DNA of 64,000 nt from contig JAJHZJ010000061.1 in NCBI GenBank assembly GCA_023548195.1, positions 6,588,373 through 6,652,372 on the forward strand, given 5' to 3'. The stretch's first letter is position 1; every line of letters starts with the position of its first letter. The notes under the pieces were generated by a model. It did no database searches, was not told where the DNA came from, and was given only the letters and a program-made list of their open reading frames with translations. Made by a program: the position numbers and the translations under genes. This stretch comes from Bettongia penicillata ogilbyi. Taxonomy: Eukaryota; Chordata; Mammalia; Diprotodontia; Potoroidae. This document shows, piece by piece, positions 10,606 to 21,744 of this stretch.

Positions 10606-10919
10606 TGAAATTTATCACATACTATTTCCCAAACCTTTACTAAAAACCTCTGGCCTCCTGTGATCCCATGACATTTAAATCCATTCACAAAGGTTTTTAC
10701 CCTGTAGTAGTTACCCAGCTCACCACTAGGTGGCATTCATATACAAATTGAAGAATAGCTGGGTTTTGTTTTTTTTTTTTGGTTTGGTTTGTTTTTTGTT
10801 CCATACGACTTAGGATAAACAAAACAAAACCCCACAAATTTCATTTTCTCTTTATGTAAATGTAGTGCCACCTTTTTTTGTATTATACACACATGGTATC
10901 TTTCCATTGTCCTGAAACT

Positions 10920-11105
10920 GATGTGCAATTCTAATGTTCTGGAATTTGGTATCTGAGGACCTGGGTTCAAATCCTAGCTCCATCACTTACCAGTTGTGCA
11001 GCTTCCTATAAGTCATTTCACTATTCTGAGTCTCAGTTTCCTGATCTTCAAAATGAAGAGATTAGATTAGATAATCTTTAAGGTCCCTTATAATTCTGTC
11101 TGAGA
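10920..11105 (+). mobile_element. MIR SINE
   Basis: It carries 'TCTGAGGACCTGGGTTCAAA', 'CACTTACCAGTTGTGCAGC', 'CTCAGTTTCCTGATCTTCAA' and 'TAAGGTCCCTTATAATTCT'. It is nearly full length. Confidence 0.8.
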
Positions 11106-12030
11106 ACTTATTGGAATTGAAAATTTTAAAATAGTAACTAATTTTAATTTAATAATTACTTTTAATTTTGTTGTTCCATAGTATTCAAGTCATATGGCAT
11201 TACTGGGAGAATATTGACATTAACAAGCAATGAGATGTTTAAAATAATTGGTGCTACTATATAATTTTCTAAGTGTGACAAAGCCTTCTCTTCGTTCTAA
11301 TCAACTTTGGCCCTAAGTCATGGTCTAACTCTAACACCTATCCAAAATTTACCTTCCTACATGTATTTATAGATATGTGTGTTTTGGTTTGCCAACTTAG
11401 TTCAACAGGTTATCTATCCAGCTGTATGTCATAAATTGATCAATGGATGTTTTTCATCCACTTTGTTTTCCAAAGTTTCTGTTTAGATGGATGTATTCAA
11501 AATAACCATACCTATAATCTAACTATAAAAAGTGTCTATATTATTACCTTTTAGAAATTATTCTGGTATTTTCAATAGGATGGAGATAGACTTTATTTTT
11601 AAAAAAGCACTGTAACTGCAAGAATTCAAAAGAACATTTAAATAATTGTGGTAATATTAAATTCTGACCATATCAAAAATGAAAAACAAAAAGTTCTTGA
11701 TAAGAAAAATGCTTTCAAGATGATCTAGTCATATCCTGTGAGCAGAGGTTTTGTTGAATTCTGAGGTTTGACAATCAATTTCTTGCTCCCTATAAATAGG
11801 AACACTTGGAAAACCTTTACATTAGTAGGTTGATTTCTGTACAGAATATCTTCCAGGATAGAGATTACCTTAAATGAGTATCCACACTGTTTTATATCTT
11901 GTTTGATGCTGATTCTCAGTGTTTTGTTAAATGAAGTTATCTCTGTGATCACATATCTTAGAATTGAGTAATTTTATTATGTGAATAGGAGACAAACAAA
12001 TAAATAAAAAGTCTGGTGATGATCCTCTTT
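11106..12030. other. unassigned AT-rich DNA
   Basis: No gene or confident repeat. Short minus-strand frames lack any recognisable domain. Confidence 0.4.
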
Positions 12031-12629
12031 GTACTTAGCTGGTGCAGTCTTTGGACAGCAGAGCATCTGTTCCTGGACAGCACTAAAAGCCTTTCTAACA
12101 TGGCAGAACCTACTACACTTTATGGTCAGTTTTCGCAGTGAGAGAAATCAGGTTAAGTGAAGACCCTTCAGGTATGAATTCTCCAAAACCCCACCTTTCC
12201 TGCCAAAGCTAAAATAACTAAGTATCCCCCTGAGGTAAATAAAATGCTCCAGGATGGAGGAGAACCACCAAAGTTCTGGTCATGTGACCTGGTGTACCCT
12301 TCCCCTTCACCATGCCTTGTGCCAAACCACACCAGCCTTCTTCCCTTAAGTTCCATATTTGGTAACAAAAACCCTCATTGGTGAGCAACGTTCCTTTTCA
12401 TGTTCTTAGTCTCTGGGGTAGATCCCCCTCCCCCCCACTTAGACTGTATGCCTAGATTCCCAGTCAATGGGAAGAGAGGCTAGTGGGCTTTCGCATTAGG
12501 GACTATCTAATGCAGTACTCTGCTCCATTCAGGTACACTCCTTTGCTGACACCACCCATGGTCTCGCGAGAAGTGCCCCTTCTCCTGAGATTGTACCTTC
12601 TACCTTGAGAAGCCTCTGAGTTTAATTTG
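12031..12629. other. unassigned GC-richer segment with a TCTCGCGAGA palindrome
   Basis: It is richer in G+C than its surroundings, with CpGs and an AATAAA (12,239-12,244). A perfect TCTCGCGAGA palindrome lies at 12,562-12,571, a motif known as a ZBTB33 (Kaiso)-type site of CpG promoters. The composition would also fit an old solitary LTR, but I see no paired terminal TG..CA or TSD. Function is not assigned. Confidence 0.3.
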
Positions 12630-12815
12630 ACATCCACACAACAGCCTTTGAGAGACCTAACCTTTGTTTGCCTTGGTTTCTTCAACTGTAAAATGGGGAC
12701 AATAGTATCGCTTATCTTCTATCACAAGGATCAAATGATATGATAATTGTAAAGCACTTAGCACAGTGCCTGGAATATGGTAAATACTATATAAATATCA
12801 TTATTATTAATATTT
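12630..12815 (+). mobile_element. MIR SINE
   Basis: It carries 'TTCTTCAACTGTAAAATGGG', 'AAGGATCAAATGATATGA', 'GTAAAGCACTTAGCACAGTG' and 'TAAATACTATATAAATATC', the MIR core and 3' blocks. Confidence 0.8.
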
Positions 12816-12835
12816 TTATCATATAATCTAGTGGT

Positions 12836-13004
12836 ATAAAACTCAAATAGAAATGAACCCTTGCTGGCCACGTATTGACTGCAAAACTCACAAATCAACA
12901 TTATCTATGATGCATTTTTGTTTTATTAAACATTTCCCAATTATATTTTAATCTGATTCAGGAGGTACTTCCCAGAACTGTTGTACCCTACAAGTCATTG
13001 ATAC
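12836..13004 (+). mobile_element. hAT-like non-autonomous element, copy 1
   Basis: It carries 'AAAACTCAAATAGAAATGAA', 'CACGTATTGACTGCAAAACT', 'AACATTATCTATGATGCATT' and 'TTAAACATTTCCCAATTATA'. The family is shared with 13,005-13,195 and 44,545-44,705. The better-kept 44.5 kb copy begins CAGTGATGTCAAACTCAAAT, a hAT-type terminus. Confidence 0.6.
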
Positions 13005-13195
13005 CTCTGATGTAATTCAGTAGATACAAACTCAAACAGAAATGAGGCCACTAAACTATACAGAAGGATTTCTGCAGGTAACATATTGGCATAGAAAACC
13101 ACAGATTAACATTATTTACATTGTATTTTTATTTTGTTAAACATTTTCCAATTGCATTTTAATCTGGTTCAGGCCACATTCCTAGTGTTATGGGC
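13005..13195 (+). mobile_element. hAT-like non-autonomous element, copy 2
   Basis: It carries 'ACAAACTCAAACAGAAATGA', 'GGCCACTAAACTATACAGAA', 'CATATTGGCATAGAAAACCA' and 'CATTTTCCAATTGCATTTTA'. It lies head-to-tail with copy 1, and the two diverge by well over 15%. Confidence 0.6.
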
Positions 13196-13199
13196 AGCA

Positions 13200-13320
13200 T
13201 GTCCCTGCCTGTTTGAACAACTCTACCTAATCCACTGCTCTCATTTATAAATGAGGAAACAGGGCCTAGCAAGATGGCTTGATCTCTCAGAGGTCACAGA
13301 AATAGTAAATGGCAGGGCCA
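13200..13320 (-). mobile_element. MIR SINE, antisense
   Basis: It carries 'CTCATTTATAAATGAGGAAA', 'CAGGGCCTAGCAAGATGGC' and 'CAGAGGTCACAGAAATAGTA', an antisense MIR core. Confidence 0.65.
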
Positions 13321-13559
13321 AATGTGAGCATGTGCATTTTCTTAGTTTTTTATAGTTTTAGTGTCCTTTCCTGCTTCTTAGCTTTCGACTTTTTATTCCT
13401 TTCACTGAGCTTGTCTCTAAGCAATCACCATTCTCTCCACACATCCCCAGTGGTCTGTCAAATTTCCTGTTTCCAATTTCTAGTAGTCCTAATAAGCAGA
13501 TGAGCAAGTTTATTGGAATCTTGTCTAAAATAAAGTTCAAATCGGCAAAGCAAAACAAA

Positions 13560-13722
13560 TTCCCTCATTGGCTATATAGTCACTTAACCCTGCTGGCCTC
13601 AGTTTCCTTATCTGTAAAACAAGCTGGAGAAGGAAATGGCAAACCACTCTAGTACCTTGGTCAAGAAAACTCCAAATGGGGTCATGAAGGGTCAGATGTG
13701 ACTGAACAATGACTTAACATGA
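13560..13722 (+). mobile_element. marsupial tRNA-headed CORE-SINE, 3' part
   Basis: It carries 'CCTCAGTTTCCTTATCTGTA', 'GAGAAGGAAATGGCAAACCA', 'CAAGAAAACTCCAAATGGGG' and 'CATGAAGGGTCAGATGTGAC'. The head is absent. Confidence 0.85.
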
Positions 13723-13789
13723 ATTTCACGAGTTTTATCACATGAACTTGGTTGCCTCTCTCTTGGCTGGTCAGAAATCTATTTTGCTT

Positions 13790-13850
13790 TCCAGTTGGTT
13801 TTTGGCTTAGCACACTGCCTGGCACAGAGTGAGTACTGAATGAACCCTTT
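13790..13850 (+). mobile_element. L2 3' end fragment
   Basis: It carries 'GGCTTAGCACACTGCCTGGC' and 'ACAGAGTGAGTACTGAATGA'. Confidence 0.6.
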
Positions 13851-13929
13851 TGACTTGGCTGTGTTCTGAATAGCTGATATTGTTAGATAACGAGAACCAG
13901 GAGTGTGCTGGCAAATGTTCATCCACTAG

Positions 13930-14760
13930 CCTGATCAATATTTCAATCAATAAACATTAAGTGCCTACTATTTGCTAACAGTGCTGAAGGATACAAAAAA
14001 AAAAGAGGCAAAAGGAAGTCATTTCCTCAAGGAGCTTACAATCTATTGGGGAAGATAACTTGCAAACAAATATACATCAAGAAAGCTACATACAGGATAA
14101 ACAAAAAATAATTAGCAGAAGGGCTTCCTGTAGAAGGTGGTATTTTAATAGCTAGGGGATCGAACAGTCAGAGCAAAGGAGGGAGAGTGAGTGTTCCAGA
14201 TATGAGGGACAGCCAGAATGAATGCCTAGACCTGGGAGGTGGAGTATCTTGTTTGTGGAATAGCCAGGATGCCAACGTCATTAGATCAAGAGTGTGTGTT
14301 GGGCAGTAAGGTGTAAGAAGACTGAAAAAGTAAAAGGTGAGACTATGAATGCGAAGCAGAGGATTTTGTATTTGATCCTCAAGGCAACAGGAAGCCATTG
14401 CAGTTTACTGAGTTAAGGGGGCAGGGGTGGGAGGGTGACATGACCCTCATGTCTCACTAGTGGCTGGAGAATGGATTAGAGTGAGGAGAGACTCGAGGCA
14501 AGCAGACCCATCAGCGGGCTATCGAAACAATCTAGACTTGAGGTGATGAAGGCTTGCACCTGAAAGGAGGCAGCGTAGGGAGAGAAGGAGGTGTATGTTT
14601 AGAGAGATACTGAAAAGGTGAAATTGGCAGGTCTTGGCAACAGACTGGGTGTGGGGGTGGTGAGAGAGACAGGGAGGAATCCAGGATGACTCCAAGGTTG
14701 GGAGCCTGAGGGACTGAAGTTCTTCAAAAGAAAAACAAAATCTACCCATGACACACTTTT
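13930..14760 (-). mobile_element. L2 LINE, antisense, about 830 bases
   Basis: The L2 3' end (antisense) is at 13,945-14,060: 'AATCAATAAACATTAAGTGC', 'CTCAAGGAGCTTACAATCTA'. It is followed in order by 'GGGCTTCCTGTAGAAGGTGG', 'GTTCCAGATATGAGGGACAG', 'GGCAACAGGAAGCCATTGCA' and 'GCAGGTCTTGGCAACAGACT'. This is one of the longest, least broken L2 pieces here. Minus-strand frames are short and stopped. Confidence 0.8.
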
Positions 14761-15069
14761 CAGTTTGACCTGCACCATTAACATATCTTCCTCACTTTCA
14801 AGAATTCAACAAAAGGGTAAATCAATTCTTGATTTGTAGTGTTTGCTCATTTCTGAGTTATAAACGTTCACAGTGAGCATTTAATAATCAGCACTCAGCA
14901 AGCCTGTTACAGTGAGCATCAGCACACCCCTGACTGAATCAGGTAATACTGCTTCTTTATATTAAAGAGGGGTCTGAAGAATCATTTATAAATATTGTCA
15001 TTTCACTGAATGTGAGATGCTGGTCCAGTGACCAGGTTAAATTTGTTAAATTCACATTTTTTGTTGTAC

Positions 15070-15290
15070 TTTAGGGTTTTCAAAACATTTTTCTCAGAAC
15101 CTCATAGAGTAGGTAGTAAAAGAATTGGTACCCTCATTTTACAAATAAGAAAAATGAAGTCAGAGAGATTAGTGTCTTAAGAGTTCAAAGAGATTGATGA
15201 CAAAGGGCTATGACTTGTTCATGGCCACACAGCTAGTCGGGGCAGAACTGGCATACAAACTCTAGTCCAGTCAAGGGGTGAGCAGCAGTC
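15070..15290 (-). mobile_element. MIR SINE, antisense
   Basis: It carries 'CTCATAGAGTAGGTAGTAAA', 'ACCCTCATTTTACAAATAAG', 'TGTTCATGGCCACACAGCTA' and 'GGCAGAACTGGCATACAAAC'. Confidence 0.7.
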
Positions 15291-15569
15291 TCCCTCGGGG
15301 GGCCCTTAACAGCTCCATCTCTTGGAAGAGCTACAAACAGTGAAGCGAGGTACTAGTGTGAAGAAGAGAGAAAAAATAATGAAGCAGGAGGAAATTAGTT
15401 GTTTCTCCAAGGAGCAGAGGAATGTTCCTCAATTAGCAACAAGAATCAATGAAATGAGAAATGATTGAAAAGCAATCAGGCAAAAAAGTGGGCCAAACCA
15501 ATAGGGCTTTGTACTTGTCCTAAAGAAAAATGCAAGGCTAGAATCAATCCATCAAGAGCTATGTACAGG

Positions 15570-15676
15570 AATCTCTCTCTCTCCTCTCTGTCTGTCTCTG
15601 TCTGTCTCTCCTCTCTCTTTTTTTCTCTCTCTCTCCTCTCTCTGTCTCTCTCTGTCTCTCTCTCTCTTTTTCCCCC
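15570..15676. repeat. CT/CTGT-rich simple repeat
   Basis: Mixed TCTC and TCTG units over about 105 bases. A plus-strand frame through it is a repeat artefact. Confidence 0.9.
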
Positions 15677-15849
15677 TTCCCCTAGCAGTATCCTTCATAA
15701 TAAAAAACATAAAGGAGGGAGAAAAGCTATTCAGTAAAACTTATGTATCAACAGAGTCTGATAGTATGTCATACTCAGCACCTACAGTCTTACCATTCTA
15801 CAAAGAAAGGTGGGAGGCAAATTTTCTCTTTTATTTAAGACCAAGATTG

Positions 15850-15965
15850 TGTGAACTCCCTGAGGGCAGGGATTCAATTTTTGTTTTCTTTTGCATCTCC
15901 AGCTCTTAACTCAGTGCTTGGCCTAACAAGCAGTCAGCACATCCTTGCTTACTGCCTGACAGACC
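15850..15965 (+). mobile_element. L2 3' end
   Basis: It carries 'TGAACTCCCTGAGGGCAGGG', 'TTTTGCATCTCCAGCTCTTA' and 'CTCAGTGCTTGGCC'. Confidence 0.75.
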
Positions 15966-16194
15966 CCAGGTTTTCAAAGGCTATCAGATTCAGGCAGTTA
16001 GCTGATGATGCTTTCAGCAAAAGTCAAAAGAGCAGCCTAGCCAGCAACGCAGAGCCTCATCACTGGAAAAGTCACTCACTGGCCACTAAGCAGTAAATTT
16101 TTTAGCCATAGCAACTTACGAAGATCTTCTAAAGTGTGGAAGCATCTACAGAGATAAAATCAAATCTTTAAATACTGAAATTTTAGATTAATAT

Positions 16195-16310
16195 ATTCAA
16201 CTTGATTGTAAACTCCTAGCGGACAAGGACTATCTCATGCTTTTATTCCCAGCACCTTAAACACTGCCTTATGCAGAGTGAATATATTATATTATATGTA
16301 TTTTGGAATT
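16195..16310 (+). mobile_element. L2 3' end
   Basis: It carries 'GATTGTAAACTCCTAGCGGA', 'CAAGGACTATCTCATGCTTT' and 'CAGCACCTTAAACACTGCCT'. Confidence 0.7.
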
Positions 16311-16317
16311 GATTACT

Positions 16318-16465
16318 CTATTCACAGAATTCTACAGCTCAAAGAGACCTGAGAGATCATATAGCCCAACCTCATCCTTTTAATGGATGTGGAACTGAGG
16401 CCTGTCCTTGAATAGGGATTCACTTATCCATGATCACTGAAAAAGTCACAGAATAAAACCTTAGA
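16318..16465 (-). mobile_element. MIR-class SINE, antisense
   Basis: It carries 'ACAGCTCAAAGAGACCTGAG', 'ATCATATAGCCCAACCTCAT' and 'GGATGTGGAACTGAGGCCTG'. Confidence 0.7.
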
Positions 16466-16599
16466 CAGAAGGCTCAAGGTCCCAATTTTATCTAAATCTA
16501 AGTGTTTTATTGAGCATTTTATTTCATTACTTCTCAAAACCATGTTCCACTCCCATCCAAAAAAACTCTTCTTTCTTCAAAGCAGAGTTAAACAAATAT

Positions 16600-16985
16600 A
16601 TATTTGACTGTGTATGACAGTTTATGTTTTATTCTGTGCCTGTAGTCCACCTTGCTGTCAAGATGACAGAGGTATATTTTATTAGTGTTGCTTTGAGTTT
16701 TGATTTCTTTTAGAGTTGCTTTAAAAAAATTACTGCTGTCACTGTGTATGTCATCAATTTATACAAGCCTTCCCAAGTTTCTCTAAATTCCTCGCTGTTT
16801 CTTATAGCTTAACATCATTCCATTACATTCATATATTGCAGTTTGTCTGGTCATTCCCAAATCAACAGGTTCCCACTTTGTTTCCAGTGTTGACTATTTT
16901 CAGATATATGGGATCCTCCCTTTGTCTTTGACCTCCATTCCCAGGAATGGTATTGCTGAATCAAAGCATGATTTTTCTATCAGTT
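16600..16985 (-). mobile_element. L1 3' end, antisense
   Basis: It carries 'CTTCCCAAGTTTCTCTAAAT', 'ACATCATTCCATTACATTC', 'GTTCCCACTTTGTTTCCAGT' and 'GGAATGGTATTGCTGAATCA', the antisense ORF2 tail/3'UTR of L1. Much decayed. Confidence 0.65.
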
Positions 16986-16999
16986 TCCAATTTCTCCAT

Positions 17000-17145
17000 C
17001 CCCTCTATTTACATGAAGAATTGGGACCAAGAGAGTCTGAATGACTAGCCGTGGGTCATCACAGTCATCCTTGGTAGAGACAAGATCCCAACTCAGGTCT
17101 GCTCTACTGACTCCTCATCAGTCCTCTTACCACTAGAACGTACTT
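17000..17145 (-). mobile_element. MIR SINE, antisense
   Basis: It carries 'GACCAAGAGAGTCTGAATGA', 'GTGGGTCATCACAGTCATCC' and 'CAACTCAGGTCTGCTCTACT'. Confidence 0.6.
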
Positions 17146-17149
17146 CCTC

Positions 17150-17960
17150 CTGGGATCTGATACAACAATCTTCGAAACTCTTTTACATTGGTAAAATGTG
17201 AATACCTAGCAAAATTTCTTAAGATGGAAAAAAACCCCAACCACCACCACCAACAACCCACAACTCTCACCAAGTTGTTTCAAGAATGATTTAAAATTTT
17301 GAGTACTATCCTTTAGAGTAAACTTGTAAAGTAATTACAGGGCACTGATGTGCTGGCAATATGACCTAACATTATGTAACTTTCAGGTGGAAAAGTTTTC
17401 AGTGACAATAGAACAATTACGTGTCTGTGTGTGTTTGCAGGGAGAGCTGTGGTAAGGGTAACGTTTATCTCCCCAAATCGCTGAACTGCTCATTTAACCA
17501 GGAAGAGATGAGAGTTACACGATTTCTTTCATTCTCTGCTTAGCTCAATGTCACGGGATACCTGAAGTTCTAGGGCCTGCAAGTCAGGGGATATGTAAAT
17601 TACAGGGCAGGCTTCGGGATGTTGGAGAGAAAGGTTAACTCAGCCCAGAGACTAGTCCTCTATAGTTTTACTAAAAGAAAAATGATCTGGATAGAATACA
17701 ATGCTACTGTGGAAACTTGACTTGTCTGGGCCGCTTGGTGCGCTCCTTGCCAGTATCCATGTTCCAACCCCTGAAATAATCAAGCAAATGGTCCAATTGA
17801 GAGGAGCCTGAGGGTTGCACTGAACAACTCTGACATGATTTACTAAGACTGACTATGATAAAGAAGTATGTATGATGTTTGATGTTATTTTTTTAATTGT
17901 TTAATTTTGCAAGTATTTATTATCTTTGTCTGCCTCTGCTTTCTTCACTGAATTAAAAAA
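17150..17960. other. unassigned DNA
   Basis: No repeat or gene recognised. Scattered CpGs at 17,460-17,620 and 17,735 may mark unique sequence. Confidence 0.4.
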
Positions 17961-17964
17961 AGTC

Positions 17965-18095
17965 TCCTCTATCAGACTGTAAGTTCCTTGAGGGCAGAGA
18001 CTGTCTTTTGCTTCTTTTTGTGTTTCAGGTGCTTAGCACAGTGCCTGGCACATAGCAGGCATTTAAATTTGTTTACTGATTGACTTAACAATGAA
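17965..18095 (+). mobile_element. L2 3' end
   Basis: A very clear L2 terminus: 'AGACTGTAAGTTCCTTGAGG', 'CTTAGCACAGTGCCTGGCAC' and 'ATAGCAGGCATTTAAATTTG'. Confidence 0.85.
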
Positions 18096-18484
18096 GACCT
18101 CATAATATACGTAGTCCAGCAAAATGAATTCTCATGTTGATCATGTGTGGAAATATATGTCTCAAAATGCATTCTAAGTCCATCACCTCTCTGGCAGGAG
18201 GTGGATGGTGTGTTTTCTTATCATTTCCAAAGTAAAATCTGTACCCTAAATTCAATTCAATAAACATTTATTGTCTATGCAAGGCAGAATGTTATGCTTA
18301 TGACTAGCAGCAACTTTTATTTTTAAGCAATGTGCTATTCAGAGGAGAAAGAAATAAAATTTTCCATAATTAGTAGAAATGACTGTAAATCACTAGGGTT
18401 TTATAAGACACAAATGTTCACTATTATAATTAATGAAATAATAAAGGCAATTCATTCAGGATCTAATTAATTGTGGTCTTATCC
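18096..18484. other. mostly unassigned DNA
   Basis: Only a short antisense L2-like piece near 18,250-18,290 ('CAATTCAATAAACATTTATT'). Confidence 0.4.
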
Positions 18485-18720
18485 TATAGGTAGTGTGGTA
18501 TAATAGAAAGTGGGCTGGCCTTGGCCTCAGGAGGGACCTGGATTTAAAATCCTCCTCTGACATTTACTAACTGTGTGAACAGGAACAAATTATTTAGTTT
18601 TTCTGAGCTTCTGTCTCTTTATCTTCCAATAGGGTGTTGATGACACCTATAGTAACTACCTACCTCAAGGAACTGTCATGAGGATCAAAGGAGACAATAA
18701 AAGACATTAGGTAAATTTTA
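18485..18720 (+). mobile_element. MIR SINE
   Basis: It is full length in appearance: 'GTGGTATAATAGAAAGTGGG', 'CATTTACTAACTGTGTGAAC', 'CTTCTGTCTCTTTATCTTCC' and 'CATGAGGATCAAAGGAGACA'. Confidence 0.8.
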
Positions 18721-18849
18721 AATTACTCTTGTTAGAAAGAGTTCACAGGATCAGAGGTAGAAGGGGATAAGATGTTATTGCTAAAAAGTACCTTAGCTAG
18801 GGACTCAACCTTGGATATGTGAAGTTGTTTTTGTTTTTAAATATATTTT

Positions 18850-18864
18850 GATAGTTGCATTTTA
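18850..18864. repeat. target-site duplication, left copy
   Basis: GATAGTTGCATTTTA, identical to 22,418-22,432. It borders the poly(A) end of the minus-strand half-L1 insertion. Confidence 0.9.
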
Positions 18865-18880
18865 TTTTATTTTATTTTTT

Positions 18881-19601
18881 ACCTCAACAAACATTTATTA
18901 AATGCGTACTATGTGCAAAGTCAAAATTCTTTGAGCTGGTGTTCAAGGTCTACCACAATGGTTTCATATTTCCTTTCCAGGCTTATCTCATACTGTTCTC
19001 CTTCATATACTCAATGCTGTAGCAACATTAGAGAGCCCATCATTCCTTGGACATGTCCCATTTCTGAATGCTATATTCCCTCATCTCTGCTTGTTGAAAT
19101 CCTACCTACCCTTTAAAGTTCAACTCAAACACTACCTCTTCTATGATGTAATGCCTACCCCATCAGAAATCACTTTTTTATCCACTGAACTCTCATACTC
19201 CCTCTCTTAAGTACTTAGCATATTTTAATTTTGTATTATACTTGTTTACGTATGTGTTTAACCTCCTAGATCATAAAGATCTCTGATTCTTCGTAGTGGC
19301 CTGAAGGTTATCTTGGATTCTTGAAAACTTTGCCATTGGAGCATAAGCTCTGACTTGTCTAACTAAACCAGAAAGGCTAAAGAACATACTACTATCTAGC
19401 TAGGTTTGAGAAGTTTCTCACTAGGTTCAACAATTTCTTTAAATTTTGATTAAGAAGACTCTTTACTCACCTCCACTTCTGAGAATCCCTAGTTTCCTTC
19501 AATTCTCTACTAAGGAGCCAATTCCTAAAGGTACTTTTTTTTGGTCCACACAATTCAACTATTGAAATTCTTTCCTTCCTCAAGCTGTTCTGTTTCCTTT
19601 T
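18881..19601 (-). mobile_element. putative 3'-transduced segment of the half-L1
   Basis: It lies between the element's own A-rich tail and the terminal tail, inside the TSDs. On the element strand it ends AATAAA (18,899-18,894), then 13 bases, then the A-rich tail, which is the spacing of a used polyadenylation site. The signal comes from an L2-like end. The segment also holds plus-strand L2 sequence (18,930-19,260) and unassigned DNA. It is presumably a copy of the source locus' downstream flank. Confidence 0.7.
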
Positions 19602-20634
19602 TCTTTTTTTTCATTCTTTTTTTTTAAATATAAATTTATTTATTTAACTTTTTACATTCATTTTCACAAAATTTTGGGTTCCAAATTTTCTCCCCATTTA
19701 TCCCCTCCCCCCACCCCAATAACCCAAGCATTCTAATTTTCCCTATCACCAATCTGCCCTCTCTTCTATCATCCCTCCCTTCTCTTGTCCCCATCTTCTC
19801 TTTTGTTCTGTAGGGCTAGATGACTTTCTATTCCCCATTAGCTGTATTTCTTATTTCCTAGTAGCAAGAACAATACTAAGCAGTTGTTCCTAAAACTATC
19901 AGTTCCAAATTCTCCCCATCCCTCCCTCCCCACCCATTCCCTTTGGGAAGGCAGGCAATTCAATATAGGCCATATCTGTGTAGTTTTGTAAATGACTTCC
20001 CTGATAGTCGTGTTGTGTAAGACTAACTGTATTTCCCTCCATCCTATTCTGCCCGTCATTGTTTCTATTCTGTCTTTTGATCCTGTCCCTCCTCGAGTGC
20101 TGACTTCAAATTGCTCCCTTCTCCCACTGCCCTCCCTTCCATCATCCCTCCCTCCCTGCTTATCTCTTTCTCCCCCACTTCCCTGTACTGTAATATAGGT
20201 TTTCATACCAAAATGTGTGTGCATTTTACTCCTTCCTTTAGTCGAATGTGATGAGGGTAAACTTCATGTTTTTTTCCTCAACTCTCCTCTTTTTTCCTCC
20301 ACTAAAAAGTCATCTGCTTGCCTCTTGAATGAGATATAATTTACCCCATTCCATTTCACCCTCTCTCCTCCCACTACATTTCTCTCTCACCATTTACCTT
20401 AATTTCTTTTAAGGTATGGTCCCATCCTATTCAATTCACTCTGTGCTCTCTGTCTCTGTGTGTGTGTGTGTGCATGTGTGTGTGTGTACGTCCGTGTGTG
20501 GTCCCACCAACTATCCAGATCCTGAAATGTTTTAAGAGTTACAAATATTGTCTTTCCATGTAGGAATATAAACAGTTCACCTTTGGTAAGTCCCTTATGA
20601 CTTCTCTTTGCTGTTTACTTTTTCATGCTTCTTC

Positions 20635-21744
20635 TCATTCTTGTGTTTGAAAGTCACATTTTCTTTTCAGCTCTGATCTTTTCATCAAGAATGCTTGAAA
20701 GTCCTCTGTTTCATTGAAAGACCATATTTTCCCTTGAAGTATTATACTCAGTTTTGCTGGGTAGGTGATTCTTGGTTTGAGTCCTAGTTCCTTTGACTTC
20801 TGGAATATCCTATTCCACACCCTTCGATCCCTTAATGTAGAAGCTGCTAGATCTTGTATTATCCTGATTGTATTTCCACAATACTGGAATTGTTTCTTTT
20901 TAGCTGCTTGCAATATTTTCTCCTTGACCTGGGAATTCTGGAATTTGGCCACAATGTTCCTAGGAGTTTCTCTTTTTGGATCTTTTTCAGGCGGTGATCG
21001 ATGGATTCCTTCAATACTTATTTTGCCCTCTGGTTCTAGAATATCAGGGCAGTTTTCCTTGATAATTTCATGAAAGATGATGTCTAGGCTCTTTTTTTGA
21101 TCATGGCTTTCAGGTAGTCCCAAAATTTTTAAATTGTCTCTCCTGGATCTATTTTCCAGGTCAGTTGTTTTTCCCATGAGATATTTCACATTCTCTTCCA
21201 TTTTTTCATTCTTTTCGTTTTGTTTTGTGATTTTTTGGTTTCTCAGAAAGTCATTAGACTCCATCTGTTCCATTCTAATCTTGAGAGAACTATTTTCTTC
21301 AGTGAGCTTTTGAACCTCTTTTTCCATTTGGCTAATTTTGCTTTTGAAAGCATTCTTCTCCTCATTGGCTTTTTGAACCTCTTTTGCCAATTGAGTGAGC
21401 CTATTTTTCAAGGTGTTCTTTTCTTCAGCATTTTTTTGGGTCTCCTTTACCCGTTTTTACTCCTTGATCCATTTTTCATGCTTTTCTTGCATCTCTCTCA
21501 TTTCTCTTCCCAGTTTTTCCTCCACCTGTCTAACTTGATTTTCAAAATCCTTTTTGAGCTCTTCCATGGCCTGAGCCCACTGGATATCCACCTCGGATGT
21601 CTAGGATAGAGAGGCCCTGACCTCCACGTCCTTCCCTGATGGCAAGCATTGTACTTCGTCATCAGAAATGAAAGGGGGAAGGAACATCTCTTCCCCAAGA
21701 AAGTAGCTCTCTATGGTCTTATTTTGCTTCCTTTTTCTGGGCAT
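20635..21744 (-). pseudogene. L1-type ORF1 (RNA-binding, coiled-coil protein) with two stops
   Basis: The frame opens at an ATG at 21,744 and runs without frameshift for 369 codons to a stop at 20,635. Two in-frame nonsense codons interrupt it: TAG at codon 48 (21,603-21,601) and TAA at codon 96 (21,459-21,457). Downstream of them 258 codons are open from 21,411. The open part has a long heptad coiled coil rich in E/K/Q (up to about residue 85 of that part). An RRM-like domain follows, starting at 'ENRSRRDNLKILGLPE', then a C-terminal domain with 'RITYPAKLS'. Both motifs are hallmarks of L1 ORF1p, the trimeric nucleic-acid chaperone that coats L1 RNA. The N-terminus is short and basic (MPRKRKQNK). 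The stops should prevent full-length protein. Confidence 0.85.
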
